DNA from: Rosa chinensis
Lineage: Eukaryota > Streptophyta > Magnoliopsida > Rosales > Rosaceae
NCBI RefSeq assembly: GCF_002994745.2
Contig: NC_037090.1
Span: forward strand, 39,117,001 to 39,181,000
Length of the DNA: 64,000 nucleotides
Reading direction: 5' to 3'
Shown here: positions 58,299 to 64,000 of the stretch, in pieces
Layout: each line of letters opens with the position of its first letter
Numbering within the stretch: the stretch's first letter is position 1
Made by a program: the position numbers and the translations under genes
Notes under the pieces: model-generated
What the model was told of the DNA's origin: nothing
Seen by the model: only the letters and a program-made list of their open reading frames with translations
The model's database searches: none

Positions 58299-59802
58299 GG
58301 GTTTTATACATATCCATTAAGTATTGTCAATTTAAGTAGATGTTTCAGTAAATAGACGTAATAAAAAGCAAATTATTTTCAACTCAAATTGTGTTCCAAT
58401 CCATACAACGTCAAAAGTTGAGATGTATTAAGTTAAATGTCAAGAATCTTTATTTTGTCAACGCATATGAAGTTATTTTATTTCACTACAAATCCATATG
58501 TAATGAGTTTGATTAACATTTTATTGATATAAATACAAGAGATAATTGATCAAATAAGCATTTCTTAAAACTTCCTTTCAAATTTTTATAATTTTATATA
58601 GATTTCTGTTGTTTCTTTCAAATATTTACCGATATCAAAATTTTCCCAATATTTTTATTAAAATTTCTGTTTTTTAAATCATCGATATATTATCAAAATC
58701 CGATATTTTAGTCCCTAGAATTATATATACCAGTTGAGATGTTAAATTAGATGTTTTTTGAGAAACCCAAAGGGAACGTTAAATTAGAGGCTTTTTTCTT
58801 ATTTATCAGGGTGTATTAGAGGTTTGAATATAACTATTCTTTATAAAAAAATTAGTTTTTTTTTGTTATTTTTTTATAAAAGATAGTGGCCACAGAAAAC
58901 ACGCCATGTGCAAGTTTCTCGATTGTTCATTTCCACAAGCATCTGATGACAAATCATTGTGGCCCTCAACACGTGCTGCGCCTTCATACTCTCCCTATTC
59001 TATTTTTGCTTAACTACGCTAGCTACTTCCCCACACTTTTTTTTTTTTGGGGGTACAGAAACTTAGAGCAAGTTCATCTCGTTTTGTACTTTTTTAGTGT
59101 TTATTTATATCTTTTAAGCTACCGGCACAGGTTTCAAATTGATTTAGGTCACCGGGTCAGTTTGCAAGTCACAAAAGTGACCCAAAAAATAATTTTGGTG
59201 ATTCGGATCAATTTGCAAGTCACGATAGTGACCCAAAAGGTAATAGTGAATAATGAGTGACCCTGTAACTCAACAAATGAACTTACTCTTAGCTTCCGGA
59301 GACATGCAACTATGCTCCAGCAGAACCAAAACCAAATAACAAAATACAAAGATATGCTTCAAACACTAAAAAAAAGTTGAGAGTACATGAGGCAACTTGA
59401 GGGTGATGGACCAGGAATCAAAACCACTTATGACTCATTTCCAGCCGTTTTAGCACTGTCAAACCAGATCTGTGGCCCACTCTTCCAAACCCCCCACCCC
59501 CCATGTGCTTCATCTCTCACCTCCCAAAAACAACATTACTCCTCCAAAAAAGAAACAAACAAAAACCCTCCTCTCTCTCCGTCCCTGTGTTCATTGAATC
59601 ATTGAGTTTAGAGTTGATACCCTTTTCTCTCCTCTGCTCCTTTTTACCTAAAGCTTCCAGCTTTCTTCAATGTGATAACTGCCCCATTGACTACCAGTAT
59701 AGCAGCTCATTGATGCATAGTGCATGCAAAACCAACTTCTTTCTAACTCTGTGCAATATTTTGTAGAAAACAACAAACCTAACACTGGTGTGTTTATCAA
59801 AC
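58299..59802. other. Upstream region of the TMK1-like gene
   Basis: AT-rich to about 58880, then more balanced. A MITE at 59066-59288 lies about 515 bp before the ATG. The stretch 59480-59660 is C/CT-rich (CCCCCCACCCCCC, CTCTCTCTCC), as expected of a 5' leader or core promoter. No clear TATA box was chosen. Confidence 0.5.
59066..59288. mobile_element. Small Tourist-like MITE in the TMK1 upstream region
   Basis: The ends GAGCAAGTTCAT and, reverse complemented, GAGTAAGTTCAT are flanked by TTA at 59063-59065 and 59289-59291. Inside, a unit of about 58 bp containing TTTGCAAGTCAC and AGTGACCCAAAA is tandemly duplicated (about 59159-59245). Each copy can form a GTCAC/GTGAC hairpin. Confidence 0.65.
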
Positions 59803-62800
59803 ATGGAGAAGAAGAAACCCCAACATGTTGGGTACTACTACAAGCTCTTGGCTTTTCTGGCTGCTGGGTTTTCTTCCCTGTTGCTCTGTGCCAACTCTCA
59901 ACCAAGCGCAAGCAACGATGCTGCAGTAATGCTAGCCCTCAAGAAGAGCCTCAGCCCGTCTAGTTCATTCGGATGGTCCGACCCGGACCCGTGCAAGTGG
60001 AGCCATGTAGGCTGCTCAGGTGACAATAGGGTGACCCGGATCCAGATTGGTCACCAAAACCTTCAAGGTACGCTCCCTACAAGCCTCCAAAACCTCACTC
60101 AGCTACAGCGATTAGAGGTTCAGTGGAACAAGATTTCGGGGCCTCTTCCAAGCCTAAGTGGGTTGGGCTCGTTACAAGTCTTGTTACTTGGTAACAACTT
60201 GTTTACTTCAATTCCTAGTGATTTCTTTGCTGGCATGACTTCACTTCAGTCTGTTGAGATTGACAACAACCCATTTACGGCTTGGGAAATCCCCCAAACC
60301 CTCCAGAACGCATCGTCACTTCAAAATTTCTCAGCCAATTCCGCCAACATTACCGGAAAGATACCGGGTTTTTTCAACGCCGATGCGTTTCCCGGGCTGG
60401 TTAACTTGCACTTGGCTTTCAATTACCTGGAGGGCCAATTGCCGGAGAGCTTTTCGGGGTCAGAAATGCAGTCTCTTTGGCTTAATGGGCAGCAAAGTGT
60501 AGGTAAGCTTGTTGGCAGCATTGATGTTTTACGCAACATGACTACGCTGACTGAGGTTTGGTTGCATTCAAATGGGTTTTCAGGCCCGTTGCCCGACTTT
60601 TCGGGGTTGACAGATTTGAGGAGCTTAAGTGTAAGAGATAATTTGTTCACCGGACCTGTTCCGGTGTCATTGTTGAACCTCAAGTCATTAGAGTCTCTGA
60701 ATTTGACAAACAACTTGCTCCAAGGACCAATGCCAGATTTTCCCAAGGGGTTTCAGTAGATATGACTAAGGATTCAAATAACTTTTGCCTGCCAAGTCCC
60801 GGCCCATGCGATCCTCGAGTGGATACTTTGCTTTTGATTGTTAGCTCAATGTCTTATCCTCAAAAGTTTGCAGAGAATTGGAAGGGGAATGATCCCTGTG
60901 CAGATTGGATCGGAGTCACTTGTAGAAATGGCAACATTACAGTCATCAATTTTCAGAAAATGGGTCTCACTGGAACCATTTCTCCGGCTTTTGCCTCACT
61001 TAAGTCGCTCCAAAGACTGGTTCTTGCTGATAACAATTTGACAGGATCTATTCCAGAGGAGCTTGCCACTCTGCCTGCACTTACTCAATTAGATGTGTCA
61101 AACAATCTGCTTTATGGCAAAATCCCAGCTTTTACCAAGGCTAATGTGATTGTAAAAACTGATGGCAACCCTGATATAGGGAAGGAAAAGAGTACCAATG
61201 GGCCGTATCAGAATTCAACTAACCCTTCTACAAGTATTTCTGGAAATGGTAACAGTTCTGGACCTCATGGGAAGAAATCTTCAAATTTAGTAGGAGCTAT
61301 TGTGTTCTCTGTTATCGGTGGTGTTTTTGTGATGTTCTTAATTGCACTGTTGGTCATCTGTTTGTATAGAACAAAACAAAAGCGATTGACCAGAGTTCAG
61401 AGCCCAAATGCAATGGTAATCCATCCTCGCCATTCTGGATCTGATAATGAGAGCATGAAGATAACAGTTGCAGGCTCTAGTGTTAGCGTTGGTGCAATTA
61501 GTGAAGCTCACACTCTTCCTAGTAGTGAGCCAAGCGACATCCAAATGGTTGAAGCAGGAAACATGGTGATATCTATTCAAGTGCTACGGAGTGTGACCAA
61601 CAATTTCAGTGAAGAAAATATATTGGGAAGAGGAGGCTTCGGGACAGTGTATAAAGGAGAACTGCATGATGGAACAAAGATTGCTGTTAAGAGAATGGAG
61701 GCTGGGGTAATAGCAGGAAAGGGGCTTGCAGAATTTAAGTCTGAGATTGCAGTTTTGACCAAGGTTCGGCACAGGCATCTAGTTGCTCTTCTGGGGTATT
61801 GTTTGGATGGCAATGAAAGGCTTCTTGTATATGAGTATATGCCTCAAGGGACACTCAGTAGGTTCATCTTCAACTGGCCTGAAGAAGGACTGAAGCCACT
61901 TGAATGGACAAAAAGGTTGACCATTGCGTTAGATGTAGCAAGGGGAGTTGAGTATCTTCATGGTTTAGCCCATCAGAGTTTTATACATAGAGACCTAAAG
62001 CCTTCAAACATTCTCCTTGGAGATGATATGAGGGCTAAGGTTGCAGATTTTGGTCTTGTGCGGCTTGCTCCAGAGGGTAAAGGTTCAATTGAAACAAGAA
62101 TTGCAGGGACTTTTGGATACTTGGCACCAGAATATGCAGGTAATTCTTGTTCTTGTTTATTTATCACTTCATTTGTTCTAAGATGTTTCAAATAACTGTA
62201 TTTACTTCAAAGTAAGTGATAGAAAGGTATTAAAAAAAAAAAAAGTAAATAAGAAAGCTATAGGAGTGGTATACCAGCTATTGAAGAAAATAAAGTTGAG
62301 ACATTATCGCTACGTTTTTCAATGGCAATGCTTGCATAATAGGCAAAAACTACAAAGAAATTTTAGTTCTTTGACTCCATTTTCTGAATTGCTCACCAAA
62401 AGAAATGCCATACCACATATATCTAATCTTTTCTGGTTTTTCCTCTCTTTTTTACAATTTTTGTCTTTTTTGGCTTAAACATGAAGTCAACTTAGGATCT
62501 CACTATTCATCCCTTTTCTGCCACTAGCTAGCTCATCCACTTAAACATTATGTGAATGAGGATAGTGTTTTATCTAGGCCACAGAAACTTATTTTCCACA
62601 AAGAAAAAGAAAAGATGCAAAACTGAATCTTTCAAGTTGTTTGGCTTGGATATGTTTTGTTAACTGATTCATAAGAAACTGGTGAAATTGCCAGTCAATT
62701 TTCTGCAATGTCATGACTCTGGAGCAATCGATTGCAATCCGGTAGGGTTTATGTTGGATGGGGTTACTGGCATTGTTAAGAAAGCAGATTGGGAAAACTT

Positions 62801-63862
62801 GAAGTCATCACTTTTCCTTTCGAATTTGTGTGTTGGGTACAGAGACAAGAGGCCCATTATATGAATGATGATGGGCATAATCTAGAGTTCACCAAATTGC
62901 ATGTTTCAATAATAATCCAAAGAGCTGAATTATGTTCTCTGCCAGCTATGATTATGGCCTTTTGGGACAGCAGTGCTAGGTTTTCTGAGCTATTTTCTGT
63001 TTGTCCTTAATATGATACAATGGTAGAATATTGTGCTTATATTGGATTGTTCTCATTGAAACTGTCCCATATATCAGTTGTTGCCAGCTGGTTTCAGCCT
63101 TTTGGAACTTAAATACTAGATTATGCAAATTGACGACAAGGCTATTTATGCCTTTTTCCTTGCGGTCCTGCTGTTTCTGTTCCCTCTGCCTCTCATAACT
63201 TTACCCATCTGTACAGCAGAATATGTTTGCTTCCATTTATAAATTCATATAATTATTTCAGAAAATAGATTCAACTTCCATTTGGTCTTGTTAAACGATA
63301 TTGATATTGATCATAAAACATTTCTTTCACAGTGACTGGTCGTGTGACAACTAAAGTAGATGTATTCAGCTTCGGGGTGATTTTGATGGAGCTAATCACA
63401 GGGAGAAAAGCACTTGACGAGAGCCAGCCTGAGGAGAGCATGCACCTTGTCACATGGTTTCGGAGGATTTTTATTAATAAGGACTCGTTCCGCAAGGCCA
63501 TTGATCCAACAATTGATCTTGACGAGGGAACACTTGCCAGTGTGAGCACTGTTGCAGAGCTAGCAGGTCACTGCTCTGCAAGAGAGCCCTATCAAAGGCC
63601 TGACATGAGCCATGCTGTTAATGTTCTATCTTCTCTGGTGGAGCTTTGGAAACCAAGTGATCAAAGCTCTGAAGACATATATGGTATCGATCTTGAAATG
63701 TCATTGCCACAAGCACTTAAGAAATGGCAGGCTTATGAAGGTAGGAGCAATATGGAATCCTCTTCGTCATCACTTCTTCCAAGCTTGGACAATACCCAGA
63801 CTAGCATCCCCACTCGCCCCTATGGCTTTGCCGAGTCTTTCACATCTGCAGATGGGAGGTAG
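59803..63862 (+). CDS. TMK1: TMK1-like LRR receptor kinase, two exons, frame broken once
   Basis: Exon 1 is 59803-62139 and exon 2 is 63333-63862; an intron (GTAATT...CACAG) splits the codon after PEYA. There is a signal peptide at residues 1-31 and LRRs in two blocks separated by a cysteine-bearing island ([12 protein letters not shown]). A transmembrane helix lies near 61285-61365 and the kinase domain has GRGGFG (about 61625), catalytic Lys in AVKRM (about 61690), HRDLKPSN (61987) and DFG (62046). The C-terminus, [11 protein letters not shown], resembles Arabidopsis TMK1, which works at the plasma membrane in auxin signalling. Near codon 318 the frame shifts: four Gs at 60747-60750 are followed by a premature TAG at 60757. 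Adding one base would restore the family motif [10 protein letters not shown] and give about 955 residues (TMK1 has 942). It is either a pseudogene allele or a sequencing error. I took the ATG at 59803 because the open frame reaches back only to a GTG. Confidence 0.9.
62140..63332 (+). other. Intron of the TMK1-like gene (1193 bp)
   Basis: GT donor at 62140 and AG acceptor at 63331-63332 after a TTTCTTTCAC tract. Phase is preserved (V-T-G-R after EYA). I see no nested gene or element in it. Confidence 0.85.
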
Positions 63863-64000
63863 ATAAGAAGTAGCTGTAAATGATTGTAATGGTGATTTGG
63901 TATGTTCATTCTGGTTGCTTGTACTGTTTCTGTGTACAATTTGTTCAAACTGCCGTGTTTTAGCCTTAATAGCCCCTCGATGTTTTCGGATATTTATCAC

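Noticed and set aside
59788..59802. Upstream GTG start for the TMK1-like protein
   Set aside because: Plant nuclear genes start at ATG; the ATG at 59803 gives a normal signal peptide.

Overview
This window is nuclear DNA from a higher plant, almost certainly a eudicot. The evidence is AT-rich, intron-bearing sequence, plant-only gene families (TMK-type receptor kinase, PUB-type U-box ligase, plant PHOSPHO1-like phosphatase) and dense plant transposons (DUF4283-type LINEs, Copia, hAT, Mutator and Tourist-like elements). The repeat families look like those of Rosaceae (strawberry/rose group), but that is recollection and was not tested.

Only three ordinary genes are visible. At 23505-24317 (+) is a single-exon HAD phosphatase. 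At 26100-27449 (-) is a single-exon U-box/ARM E3 ligase of the PUB20/21/22 type, with W-box motifs upstream. At 59803-63862 (+) is a two-exon LRR receptor kinase closely resembling TMK1. Its reading frame is broken by one missing base in a G run at 60747-60750.

The rest is layered mobile DNA. In 3-23 kb, an old plus-strand LINE (LINE-A, ORF1 only) has been split by three insertions: a 2.57-kb inverted LTR pair (3241-5815 / 6048-8620), a 1.0-kb Mutator-like element (10730-11726) and a minus-strand LINE (LINE-B, 11871-22621, 16-bp target duplication). LINE-B is itself split by a nearly intact hAT transposon (17619-21307, 8-bp target duplication) that landed between the DUF4283 domain and zinc knuckle of ORF1.

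Between 27.9 and 39 kb lie LINE remnants, a Mutator MITE (29391-29823) and a Pack-MULE-like element (34904-38709, 9-bp target duplication, about 210-bp terminal inverted repeats). The Pack-MULE carries an exon fragment of a 20S proteasome alpha-7 gene, itself interrupted by a 2.27-kb TG...CA LTR. From 39416 to 53292 is a decayed Copia retrotransposon (target duplication GTACT) split by three LTR-like insertions. One of these is a 2.7-kb solo LTR (47458-50180) holding an array of about ten hairpins with a constant loop core and different stems. From 53.7 to 58.3 kb are a second hAT remnant, LINE ORF1 remnants and a Tourist-like MITE.

The three host genes show no sign of acting together. The region is best read as isolated genes embedded in a transposon nest whose insertion order can be reconstructed from target-site duplications.
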